Below, piece after piece: positions 22,892-30,552 of a stretch of 42,654 nucleotides of DNA; the stretch's first letter is position 1; each line of letters begins with the position of its first letter. Origin of the DNA: CAZRIZ01 sp964625885 (GTDB lineage Bacteria; Patescibacteriota; Saccharimonadia; Saccharimonadales; Saccharimonadaceae); assembly GCA_964625885.1 (NCBI GenBank), contig CAZVBM010000007.1:1-42654 (forward strand), read 5' to 3'. Below the pieces are notes generated by a model. That model worked only from the letters and a program-made list of their open reading frames with translations, was not told the DNA's origin and searched no databases. The position numbers and the translations under genes are program-made.

Positions 22892-22911
22892 AAAGGTGGT
22901 GAAAATGGTAA

Positions 22912-23736
22912 ATGATACAAGACGTGCCGCTGTCTCAATTGGAGGCAATCCATCGTAAAACGGTTCGACGCAGGCGTCGCGCTTCGTTGGTGTATGAAAA
23001 TGCTCGGCAGTCGTATCTGAGTGTCAAGCGCGAGCTAACTAAAACTCAGGAATCTTTATCCTCGGAACGTGATCGACAAGACGATTTGCGAGACAGCCAG
23101 CGGGCTGACAAGAAAAAGAATCGATTTAAACTGGCAAGGCTACGACAGGGTCAGAAAACTGCTGCTAAACAATCGGAACGGGTTTTTCGCTCGGCTATCA
23201 ATCTCGGCGGAGGTGTTAATTCGGCGACCATACAACAAGTTTTATCGGCAGATTGCCGACATGCGCTAGAGATGGATAATTATCTAACTGAAAGCGGTGT
23301 TTTAGAGAAAAGTATCCGCTCTCTCAAATCAGCGACCAAAGACTCAGCCAAGCGAATTAATCAACTTGAAGCTAGGACGGAAAAACTGGAGGCGTTAAGT
23401 AGTTCGTTGAAATCTGAATGCGAGATCTTGATGGCAAGACTTAGGCTCGCCAAAACCGACTGTGCGGAAGCTAACGAGGCGGTCAAGAAAAGGAAAGAGG
23501 AAATCAAGACGGCCGGATTGGATCGAGAAAAGCCCCGGACTATTGCCAAGCGGGCCGGGGTGCCTAAAAAATATCACAACAAAGTCTATATCAAACGTCG
23601 GCCAGAAGGAGATAAGTTGCGATATGACATTTACTTTGGCGGATCAGACGGTGGCCCATTTGGCCCAGGTCATGGTCACTACACCATGATAGGCAGTAAA
23701 GTTGCTTATCGTCGGAACCCCATCACCCCCACCTAA
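22912..23736 (+). CDS. Coiled-coil protein of unknown function with Gly-rich C-terminal domain
   Basis: The 274-residue protein has no signal peptide or membrane segment. Residues 1-205 are strongly charged and heptad-like (Arg-rich KTVRRRRRASLVYENA, long Lys/Glu helices), typical of a coiled coil. Residues 215-274 form a small domain with VYIKRRPEGDKLRYDIYFGG followed by GPFGPGHGHYTM, which is rich in Gly/His and may bind a nucleic acid or metal. I recognise no family. AAAGGTGGTG lies upstream; a second ATG at 22905 in another frame opens a 17-codon overlapping ORF. A terminator follows directly. Confidence 0.72.
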   Translation: MIQDVPLSQLEAIHRKTVRRRRRASLVYENARQSYLSVKRELTKTQESLSSERDRQDDLRDSQRADKKKNRFKLARLRQGQKTAAKQSERVFRSAINLGGGVNSATIQQVLSADCRHALEMDNYLTESGVLEKSIRSLKSATKDSAKRINQLEARTEKLEALSSSLKSECEILMARLRLAKTDCAEANEAVKKRKEEIKTAGLDREKPRTIAKRAGVPKKYHNKVYIKRRPEGDKLRYDIYFGGSDGGPFGPGHGHYTMIGSKVAYRRNPITPT

Positions 23737-23765
23737 ATAGCCAAAAAATATTTTTGGCTATTTTT
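23735..23765 (+). terminator. Terminator of the coiled-coil gene
   Basis: A long stem, AAATAGCCAAAAA with TTTTTGGCTATTT, loop of 3 nt, ends in TTTTT. It begins within the stop codon. Confidence 0.85.
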
Positions 23766-23820
23766 AGTTGGTGTAAAAATAAGGCCATTTAATAATATTA
23801 GTAGCCGCTGATTGATGCTC

Positions 23821-23829
23821 TGATATAAT
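23821..23829 (+). promoter_or_regulatory. Extended -10 promoter of the acyl-synthetase cluster, leaderless type
   Basis: TG-A-TATAAT ends 7 nt before ATG 23837. No Shine-Dalgarno sequence and no good -35 hexamer are present, so the mRNA should start at the initiation codon. Confidence 0.6.
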
Positions 23830-23836
23830 ATATCTT

Positions 23837-25582
23837 ATGACAAAAAAGCAGACAGAAAAATTGTGGAATCCAAAGAATCTAGCCGATATATTCTTTACGA
23901 ATGGCGAGAAATATAAAGATAAAAACGCCTTAACTTACAAAGAAGGTCATCGTTACCACAAATTGACTTATGGTGAACTGCGTGACGAGATTGTTCGAGC
24001 TGTTTTAGTCTTAAAGAAGTTGGGTATTAAAAAAGGCGATTATGTTTTAATAGCGTCCGAGAATCGTCCCGAATGGGTGATTGTCGATGTGGCGATTATG
24101 TCGATTGGCGCAGTTTCAGTACCGATTCACAAGAATCTTGCTCCGTCGCAGGTTGAGTGTGTTCTTAGTGAGACAAAACCAGCCTTAGCCTTCTTTTCTG
24201 ATGGCGTGGCGCTAAGAACTATCGGTGACGGCAAGAAAAAGATTAAATATCTGGTGTCTTTTGAGAAATTGCCTAAGCCAAAAGCGCTGTCTTTTGAATC
24301 GCTGATGAGTGAGAATAAGCTGACTGATGCGTCAGTTAAGAAGGTCCAAAAAGAAGCCTTGTCGATAAAAGCTGATACGATTATGACAGTGGTTTATACG
24401 TCTGGCACGACCGGTAAGCCTAAGGGCGCTCAGCTAACGCACGATAACTTTATCTTTGTTGCTAAGCGTGCTGTGGAGCAACTTGATTTTGATACTGACG
24501 ATGTCTTCTTGTCAGTATTACCCTTGTCTCATATTTTTGAGCGTTTGGCTGGTAACTTTTTGCCGATTTATGCACGATCAAGTATTGAGTACTGTACGGA
24601 TATTATAAATTTCTCAGCTGACATCAAGCGAGCTCGTCCGACAGTTGTGTTAGCGGTGCCGAGGCTGTTTGAGAAGATTTATGATCGAGTTCGTGGCAAG
24701 ATGAATGAAAGTTTTGTTACCAAAGCTTTGTTTAATCTTGCTATAAAATATAAAAAATCGACTGGCTTGTTAGTGAGTGTGTTTGATTGTGTGTTGTTTC
24801 AACGCATTCAGGCTAGCTTGGGCGGTAGGATAAGGGTGTGTATAGCGGGTGGCGCAGCACTTAATCCTGACATAATACGGTTCTTTAATAAAATTGGCGT
24901 CGCTTTGGTCGAAGGTTATGGATTGACCGAAACCACTTCTGCTCTATCTGTCAATGGCATGGCGGACAACCAAATTTCGACTGTTGGTAAGCCTTTTCCG
25001 GGGCTTAATGTAGAAATAGCAGACGACGGCGAAATATTAATCAAGGGTGATAGCGTAATGGTGGGGTATCTGAATTCTCAAGATAATATAGGCGCGTTTA
25101 CAAATGATGGCTTCTTTAGAACTGGTGATATAGGAGAGATTAATCAAGATGGATATCTTTCTATCACTGGTAGAAAAAAAGACATCCAGGTCTTAACAAC
25201 CGGAGAGAAGGTTGTCCCAGCTGTGATAGAGAACAGTTTAACCTCCTTGCCCTATATTGAACAGGCTTTAGTTATTGGTAATGGCTATAAACATATAGCA
25301 GCTATAGTAGTGCCCAATAAATCTGCAATAGCAGAGCATTTAGATATTAATGAGGAGGATGAGGGTTTTGTTGATAATAAAAAAGTCGTTGATTTCCTAA
25401 CCGAGCAGATTACTAATGCCACGCAAGACTTACCTAAGATTCAGCAAGTCAGAAAGTTTATCTTAACAGACGAGCCGTTTTCTATGGAAAATGATCAGGC
25501 GACAGCTAGCATGAAGCCTCGTCGGCAAGTTATTTTAGGCTATTATGCTGATGAGATAAAGGAAATATATGGCGAGAGTTAA
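23837..25582 (+). CDS. Long-chain acyl-CoA synthetase-like AMP-forming ligase
   Basis: The 581-residue enzyme of the ANL superfamily activates a carboxylic acid with ATP to an acyl-adenylate and then to a thioester. Motifs in order: A3 YTSGTTGKPKG (187-197), A5 EGYGLTETTSAL, A7 FRTGDIG, A8 TGRKKDIQVLTTGEKVVP, and a C-terminal subdomain. The layout (YKEGHRYHKLTYGEL, NRPEWVIVDVAIMSIGAVSVPIH) fits long-chain fatty acyl-CoA ligases of the FadD/ACSL type. The usual A10 Lys region near the end reads MENDQATASMKPRRQVI, with a Lys present. No acyl carrier protein is nearby, so CoA or a host-derived carrier is likely. It overlaps the next gene by 14 bp, implying coupled translation with the acyltransferase. 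Confidence 0.9.
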   Translation: MTKKQTEKLWNPKNLADIFFTNGEKYKDKNALTYKEGHRYHKLTYGELRDEIVRAVLVLKKLGIKKGDYVLIASENRPEWVIVDVAIMSIGAVSVPIHKNLAPSQVECVLSETKPALAFFSDGVALRTIGDGKKKIKYLVSFEKLPKPKALSFESLMSENKLTDASVKKVQKEALSIKADTIMTVVYTSGTTGKPKGAQLTHDNFIFVAKRAVEQLDFDTDDVFLSVLPLSHIFERLAGNFLPIYARSSIEYCTDIINFSADIKRARPTVVLAVPRLFEKIYDRVRGKMNESFVTKALFNLAIKYKKSTGLLVSVFDCVLFQRIQASLGGRIRVCIAGGAALNPDIIRFFNKIGVALVEGYGLTETTSALSVNGMADNQISTVGKPFPGLNVEIADDGEILIKGDSVMVGYLNSQDNIGAFTNDGFFRTGDIGEINQDGYLSITGRKKDIQVLTTGEKVVPAVIENSLTSLPYIEQALVIGNGYKHIAAIVVPNKSAIAEHLDINEEDEGFVDNKKVVDFLTEQITNATQDLPKIQQVRKFILTDEPFSMENDQATASMKPRRQVILGYYADEIKEIYGES

Positions 25583-26294
25583 TTACAAGTTAATTAGTAA
25601 TAAAGAGGCGGTTCCTGTTTTTAAGCATAGCCTATTCTTGGACAAACCTAATACAAGATTTGCTACGATTTATCTTGGGTATGGCCTTTATCCAGATGGC
25701 CGCGATAGGACTTTGTTTCTTAACTACTTGCGTTTGCGTAAGAATGTTTATGTTGACCAGACTGGAATGCTTAGTTCTGATGTGGCTCTTTCCGATGGGT
25801 CCGAAGAGGATGATGACGACAATCGGTCTGCGCATATAGTGGTACTGGAGAATAGGGGCAGTGGAAAAATAGCTCTGCTGGGGTGTTTAAGACTAATCTT
25901 AAAGACTGACGAACCTCAGAAGCTACCGATTGAAGACTTCTATTCTGAAATATTTGATAACAATCCCATTCCTGTGAATAGTGTAGAAGCATCGCGATTT
26001 GTGTCTCGTGCCGATATTGGAAAAGATAACTACGAAATAATTTTGAGTCTATTTAAGATGGCTATGTCATATATAGACAGGCATAAGGTTCGCGAGGCTT
26101 ACGGGGTCATAGAAGAGGAGTTGGAGCGGGCTATGCTGAAATTTGGTAACTTTTTTGAAAGGATTGCGGAACCAAAGATGGTTAAGGAATATAACGATAC
26201 TAATCTTGGCATCAAACTTAATCTAGACGCAATGCGTGACAGCTTTTACAAGAGCGGTCGCTATAATTATCAAGAGGTATTCTTTTGGAATTGA
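25569..26294 (+). CDS. LuxI/FeeM-fold N-acyltransferase
   Basis: The 241-residue protein has the layout of the autoinducer-synthase/N-acyl amino acid synthase fold, a GNAT relative. Visible landmarks: FLNYLRLRKNVYVDQTG (50-66) for the N-terminal Arg-rich segment, an acidic EEDDDDN (79-85) followed by SAHIVVLE, then GCLRLIL (105-111) with Arg108 like LuxI Arg69, LPIEDFY (119-125) and VEASRF (139-144), which matches the LuxI E-x-S-R-F motif. Such enzymes transfer an acyl group from a thioester to an amine, forming acyl-homoserine lactones or N-acyl amino acids. The overlap with an acyl ligase supports an acyl thioester donor. The acceptor is unknown, and PEP-CTERM-type acyltransferase relatives are an alternative. 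Confidence 0.75.
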   Translation: MARVNYKLISNKEAVPVFKHSLFLDKPNTRFATIYLGYGLYPDGRDRTLFLNYLRLRKNVYVDQTGMLSSDVALSDGSEEDDDDNRSAHIVVLENRGSGKIALLGCLRLILKTDEPQKLPIEDFYSEIFDNNPIPVNSVEASRFVSRADIGKDNYEIILSLFKMAMSYIDRHKVREAYGVIEEELERAMLKFGNFFERIAEPKMVKEYNDTNLGIKLNLDAMRDSFYKSGRYNYQEVFFWN

Positions 26295-26352
26295 AAGACA
26301 TTATATTACCTTTCTCTATTTACAAATTTTAAATTTTATGTTACAATTATAG

Positions 26353-26371
26353 TATAAATAGACAGTAGGAG
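26353..26371 (+). promoter_or_regulatory. Possible promoter -10 and Shine-Dalgarno of the ThiF-like gene
   Basis: TATAAA (26353-26358) and TAGGAG (26366-26371) precede the GTG start at 26377. The gene may therefore be transcribed separately as well as by read-through from the acyltransferase gene, 82 nt upstream. Confidence 0.4.
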
Positions 26372-26376
26372 TTGAG

Positions 26377-27465
26377 GTGTCGGAGAAAATTAGTGCTAAT
26401 AGTGAGTTGTCACCAGAAGATGACAAAGATTTAAGGGAGCAATTATTTGCTAGCTGTATTATTCTAGGAGAGCATGTCGGCAAATCAATTCCCGGCGTGT
26501 CAATGGATGATCCTTTGTCAGAATTCTATGAAAGACCGTACGGTTTCTATAGTGAGGAATTGAGAAGCAAAATTATAAACTCGTCTGTAAGAATGGCGGG
26601 CGTAGGTGGTGGCGGTGCAACTTTGGCGGTTATGTTAGCTAAAGAAGGTGTTTGCGATTTTAGTATCGCCGATCCAGAAAAAGTAGAAAACAGTAATGTT
26701 GGAAGAATACCAGTCTTTGCTCCTGGCGATGTTGGCAAGACTAAGGTCGGTGTGGTCGGTGAGTTAATTGCAAAGCACAATCCGTCGGCTACAATTAGAG
26801 TTTATGATAGGGGGATAAACAGAGATAATATAGAAGAATTTATTGGTTATGATGCTGGTAATGAGGGCATGACAGTGGGCTTTGATGAGTTAGAACTTAA
26901 AGAGCCTGAACTTGGCTTAATGTTTCATAGGACATCCAGGTTGTTTGGACGCTATGCTATTGCGGCAACAGACGTTGGTCGGGGTGGCATGGTTACAACT
27001 TTTGATCCAAGCTCTAGACACACCTTCGAACATTATATGGGGGCGTTACCTAAGGATTCAGAAGAGGCTTATCTAAGGAAGGTTAGAGGGTTCCAATTGC
27101 CCACCATACCCAACATACCCCTTAATGGTTCAATTAACACATTAAGATCTACTCTTGACGAAAGTATATCCTTGCCAACGACACTGAGGAGTGTTTTAAA
27201 TGCCTCAGATCTGGCTATGGATGAGTTTGAGAAGGTGTTGACGTTGGGTGATAAGAGGTATGGTAAACCGCACTTTTACCCATATATACATTGCGTCGAT
27301 CCTAGTCGAGGTGAAGATTTTGTAACTAGATGGCCACGCACGAAATCTGTTTCTAGAATAGTTGCCTTGGTCTTAAGAGATGCTATTGGCCTTAATCCGC
27401 CAGCTAGCTATTCTAAAGACGACATAGCTCGTAGAAAAGAATATAGAGAGTCTAACAGAGGTTAG
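26377..27465 (+). CDS. ThiF/E1-like adenylating protein
   Basis: The 362-residue protein has a Rossmann-type E1-like domain: nucleotide loop AGVGGGGATLAVMLAKEGV (about 74-92), DPEKVENSNVGR (acidic pair and N-x-x-R motif), GDVGKTKV with the conserved Lys, and ATDVGRGGMVTTFD. E1/ThiF/MoeB proteins adenylate a C-terminal Gly of a ubiquitin-like or sulfur-carrier protein, or (in relatives) other carboxylates. The usual catalytic Cys region is not evident; the scattered Cys are in EGVCDF and IHCVDPS. No ubiquitin-like gene is visible nearby. The start is GTG 26377 with a good Shine-Dalgarno. It follows the acyltransferase, so the acylated product or another amino acid carboxylate could be the substrate; this is inference. 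Confidence 0.78.
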   Translation: MSEKISANSELSPEDDKDLREQLFASCIILGEHVGKSIPGVSMDDPLSEFYERPYGFYSEELRSKIINSSVRMAGVGGGGATLAVMLAKEGVCDFSIADPEKVENSNVGRIPVFAPGDVGKTKVGVVGELIAKHNPSATIRVYDRGINRDNIEEFIGYDAGNEGMTVGFDELELKEPELGLMFHRTSRLFGRYAIAATDVGRGGMVTTFDPSSRHTFEHYMGALPKDSEEAYLRKVRGFQLPTIPNIPLNGSINTLRSTLDESISLPTTLRSVLNASDLAMDEFEKVLTLGDKRYGKPHFYPYIHCVDPSRGEDFVTRWPRTKSVSRIVALVLRDAIGLNPPASYSKDDIARRKEYRESNRG

Positions 27466-27466
27466 A

Positions 27467-27495
27467 TTAACTCTAGCAGTATGTGATATTATAAT
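27467..27495 (+). promoter_or_regulatory. Promoter of the histidine kinase gene, leaderless type
   Basis: TTAACT (27467-27472), 17 nt, TATAAT (27490-27495), 6 nt to GTG 27502. No Shine-Dalgarno sequence is present. Confidence 0.6.
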
Positions 27496-27501
27496 TACAT
27501 A

Positions 27502-29652
27502 GTGTTTTTTGATACCGTAACGATTGTAACTCTGACCATAGGCATATCCCTTTTGATTATCGGCCTGATTGTTTTTCTGACTAACAAAAAATCACCGACT
27601 AACAAGCGGTTCATTGCCTTTGTATTCGCAATTTCATCATGGCTTGTAACAAATTATTTAAGTGGTAATCCAAATGAACCTCATCAGGTATCTTTATGGG
27701 CAAATAGGATAGTTCTTATAGTTGGTGGTTTGTCAATCGCTCTCTTGCTCGATTTTGTAGCTCTGTTATCAGGTCTACCAAAGTATCATAGGCGGTTAAT
27801 GGCGGTGATTTATGTCGTTAATCTTATTTCGTGGATATTCTGCTTAACCCCAATTGTAGTTAAGGATGTTTATGTCGATTCAGGTCACGTTATAAATGAT
27901 TTTGGTGGCGCTGAGATGATTTATTTTATACCATTATTCCTGACGGCTATAATACTTTGTGTTGTTTTAATCGTGGCTAGAATTAAGGCCGAAGATATAG
28001 TGAAGAGACAGCTCAGACTACTATCTGATTCGATTATATTTGCGGTAATAATTATAATTATTGGCAATGCAGTTATGCCAATTTTAGGAAATTACGCAAT
28101 TGTAAACTACACTCCGTTAAGTGTTTCGTTTATTGTAGTGGCTATGATTTATTCTATGGTGAACCATCAGCTCTTCGATGTTAAACAAGCCACTATGCGC
28201 ACGGTTGGGTATGTTTTAACCATTGCGACGATGGCTGGAATTTATATAGCATTAGCTTATGCTGTTTCGTTAATATTTTTCCGTGGACAAGTCGTAGATG
28301 GCGTCAGTTTTAGTCCGATGAATATCGCCTTGGCGCTAGTAATGGCGTTTGTGTTTCAGCCAATTAAACGTTTCTTTGACAAAGTTACTAATAGGATATT
28401 CTATCGTGATGAGTATAATCGCGACGTCTTTTTCATGGAATTCGGCAAAATTCTATCGCACGATACCGATTTGAAGTTACTATTGCGTGAGGCTAGTCAT
28501 TACCTGTCTACTAATATGAAAGCGGAGTATGCACTTTTTTACATACTCGATCGAGGGATTTATGGTAATGGCCAGGCTAAAAATGTCAGTCTTCGGCGTA
28601 AAGACATCAATGTTCTGACAAAATATGCCCAGGCTAAATCGCTTGGCGCACAAGCGATTTCAGATGACCTGATTGAAGATAGTGACGTAAAGAGAATTCT
28701 AAACGAAAATAAAATTAAAATTTTTATGCCTCTAATTGTGCAGAAAGAAGTTTTTGGCTATCTGTTTCTTGGTGAACACAAGAGCCGAGGTTATTCACGG
28801 CGCGACCTAACTGTGCTTAGCTCGATTGCCAACGAGTTAAGTATTGCGATTCAGAACTCGCTATCGGTTGAGGAAATTCGTGAGCTCAATGCCACCCTGC
28901 AACAAAGTATTGACGAGGCGACTGATGAGCTCAGGACTAAAAACCGTCAATTGCAGCGCCTAGATGAAGTTAAAGACGAGTTTTTGTCAATCGCTTCACA
29001 TCAGCTCAGAACACCACTAACTAGTATTAAGGGCTATGTTGACATGATGCTAGAAGGTGATTTTGGTGATATTCCTGGTAAGCAGCGCGAAGTGTTGGAG
29101 GATATATTCACATCTAGCGAGCGCATGGTGCAGCTGATTAATGATTTCTTGAATGTTTCAAGGATCCAAACTGGCAAGTTTGCCCTGGAACGTCGCCCAA
29201 CTGACTTGGAGGAACTGATTGAAAAGGAGATCAAGTTGATGTCAGCTTCGCTTGAGCAGCGCAATTTGAAAATTGACTGGCAGTGCGACGAGATGATGCC
29301 GCTATTAAATGTTGATACCGACAAGATTCGTCAGGTGGTGATGAATATGATTGATAACGCGATTTATTATTCACGGCCAGACACCACTATAAAGGTCCGA
29401 CTAGACAAAGAGCCAAATAACTTGGTCTTTACCGTAATCGATACTGGCATTGGTGTACCGAAGAAAGAACAGGCCAATTTGTTTGGCAAGTTCTTTCGCG
29501 CGAGTAACGCACGCAAACGTCGACCAGATGGAACCGGCGTTGGGCTATACTTGGCGAAAAAGATTGTTGATACGCACGGTGGCGAGATTATTTTTGAGTC
29601 GGTCGAGGGCGAGGGCAGTACCTTTGGCTTCAAGCTACCGCTCGTGGCTTAG
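27502..29652 (+). CDS. Multi-TM sensor histidine kinase
   Basis: The 716-residue protein starts with seven to nine membrane helices (about residues 1-290), similar in layout to the N-terminal 7TM region of some histidine kinases. A GAF-like domain follows (about 310-450, EYALFYILDRG, KEVFGYLFLGEH), then a short coiled coil (EIRELNATLQQSIDEATDEL). HisKA has FLSIASHQLRTPLTSIKG with the phospho-acceptor His500, and the HATPase has N-box RQVVMNMIDNAIYYS, G1 DTGIGVP and G2 GTGVGLYLAKK. No response regulator gene is adjacent. The membrane sensor could detect a hydrophobic or extracellular ligand; its position right after the acyltransferase cluster is suggestive but not proof. The start is GTG 27502. 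Confidence 0.88.
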   Translation: MFFDTVTIVTLTIGISLLIIGLIVFLTNKKSPTNKRFIAFVFAISSWLVTNYLSGNPNEPHQVSLWANRIVLIVGGLSIALLLDFVALLSGLPKYHRRLMAVIYVVNLISWIFCLTPIVVKDVYVDSGHVINDFGGAEMIYFIPLFLTAIILCVVLIVARIKAEDIVKRQLRLLSDSIIFAVIIIIIGNAVMPILGNYAIVNYTPLSVSFIVVAMIYSMVNHQLFDVKQATMRTVGYVLTIATMAGIYIALAYAVSLIFFRGQVVDGVSFSPMNIALALVMAFVFQPIKRFFDKVTNRIFYRDEYNRDVFFMEFGKILSHDTDLKLLLREASHYLSTNMKAEYALFYILDRGIYGNGQAKNVSLRRKDINVLTKYAQAKSLGAQAISDDLIEDSDVKRILNENKIKIFMPLIVQKEVFGYLFLGEHKSRGYSRRDLTVLSSIANELSIAIQNSLSVEEIRELNATLQQSIDEATDELRTKNRQLQRLDEVKDEFLSIASHQLRTPLTSIKGYVDMMLEGDFGDIPGKQREVLEDIFTSSERMVQLINDFLNVSRIQTGKFALERRPTDLEELIEKEIKLMSASLEQRNLKIDWQCDEMMPLLNVDTDKIRQVVMNMIDNAIYYSRPDTTIKVRLDKEPNNLVFTVIDTGIGVPKKEQANLFGKFFRASNARKRRPDGTGVGLYLAKKIVDTHGGEIIFESVEGEGSTFGFKLPLVA

Positions 29653-29706
29653 TGCATTTTTGCACCAAAGCGCGTACAATATAATTAGAATTAAAAAAGG
29701 GAATTT

Positions 29707-30456
29707 ATGGAAGTTATCGTGTTTTTGTTGATTTTTGGAACGATCCTGTTGGTATCTGGCGTTAGAGTTATCAAGCAGTATGAAAAAGGTGTAGTGCTAA
29801 CACTTGGAAAATATTCGGGTGTCAAAGAGCCGGGCCTCCGAGTGATCATTCCGGGAATTCAAACTATGCGTGTGGTAGATGTTCGTACCAAAACGGTTGA
29901 CGTGCCAAACCAAGAGGTTATTACCAAAGATAACATTCCGGTGCAGATAAACGCGGTGGTGTACTATCGCATCAAAGATGTCGCTAAAGCAACCCTAGAG
30001 GTAGAAAGTTTCCAAGTGGCAGTGGCGCAATTAGCACAAACCACCATGCGTAACGCCGTCGGTGAACGTAGCTTAAATGATTTACTACAAAAGCGTGAAG
30101 AGGTGGCAGAAAGTATCGAAAAAGTTCTGGATGTTAAAACTGATATGTGGGGTGTTGATGTGCAAATTCTCGAGCTCAAAGACGTATCAATTCCAGATAA
30201 CCTAAAGCGCACTATCTCAAAAGTTGCGGAAGCGGAGCGTGAAAAACAGGCGGTGATTATCAACTCCGAAGGCGATAAGGCAGCCGCTGTCAACTTGGCA
30301 GAAGCAGCTCGTATGCTGAGTGCGGTCCCTGGTGCTATGCACCTACGCACATTGCAGTCGATCAACGACCTTTCGAGTGACCAATCTAACACGACGATTT
30401 GGATGATTCCGACTGAAGTTCTCGATGCCCTAAAGGGTTTTGGTCAGAAGAAATAG
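29707..30456 (+). CDS. SPFH/band 7 (slipin/stomatin-like) membrane protein
   Basis: The 249-residue protein has one N-terminal membrane segment (IVFLLIFGTILLVSG) followed by a stomatin/prohibitin domain: VIKQYEKGVVLTLGKYSG, PGIQTMRVVDVRTKTVDVP, QEVITKDNIPVQINAVVYYRI, and ISKVAEAEREKQAVIINSEGDK, then a helical end. Slipins form oligomers at the membrane and are often paired with NfeD proteases; no NfeD gene is adjacent here. AAGGGAA precedes the ATG by 5 nt. Confidence 0.92.
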   Translation: MEVIVFLLIFGTILLVSGVRVIKQYEKGVVLTLGKYSGVKEPGLRVIIPGIQTMRVVDVRTKTVDVPNQEVITKDNIPVQINAVVYYRIKDVAKATLEVESFQVAVAQLAQTTMRNAVGERSLNDLLQKREEVAESIEKVLDVKTDMWGVDVQILELKDVSIPDNLKRTISKVAEAEREKQAVIINSEGDKAAAVNLAEAARMLSAVPGAMHLRTLQSINDLSSDQSNTTIWMIPTEVLDALKGFGQKK

Positions 30457-30552
30457 TCACTATTTAAAAAGCTCTTGCCTTTCTCAGCTTTTATCATAAA
30501 CTCGACTCAATAGGCGACCGCCATTAGCGTTGCTAGAAAGGTTTCATCATCT

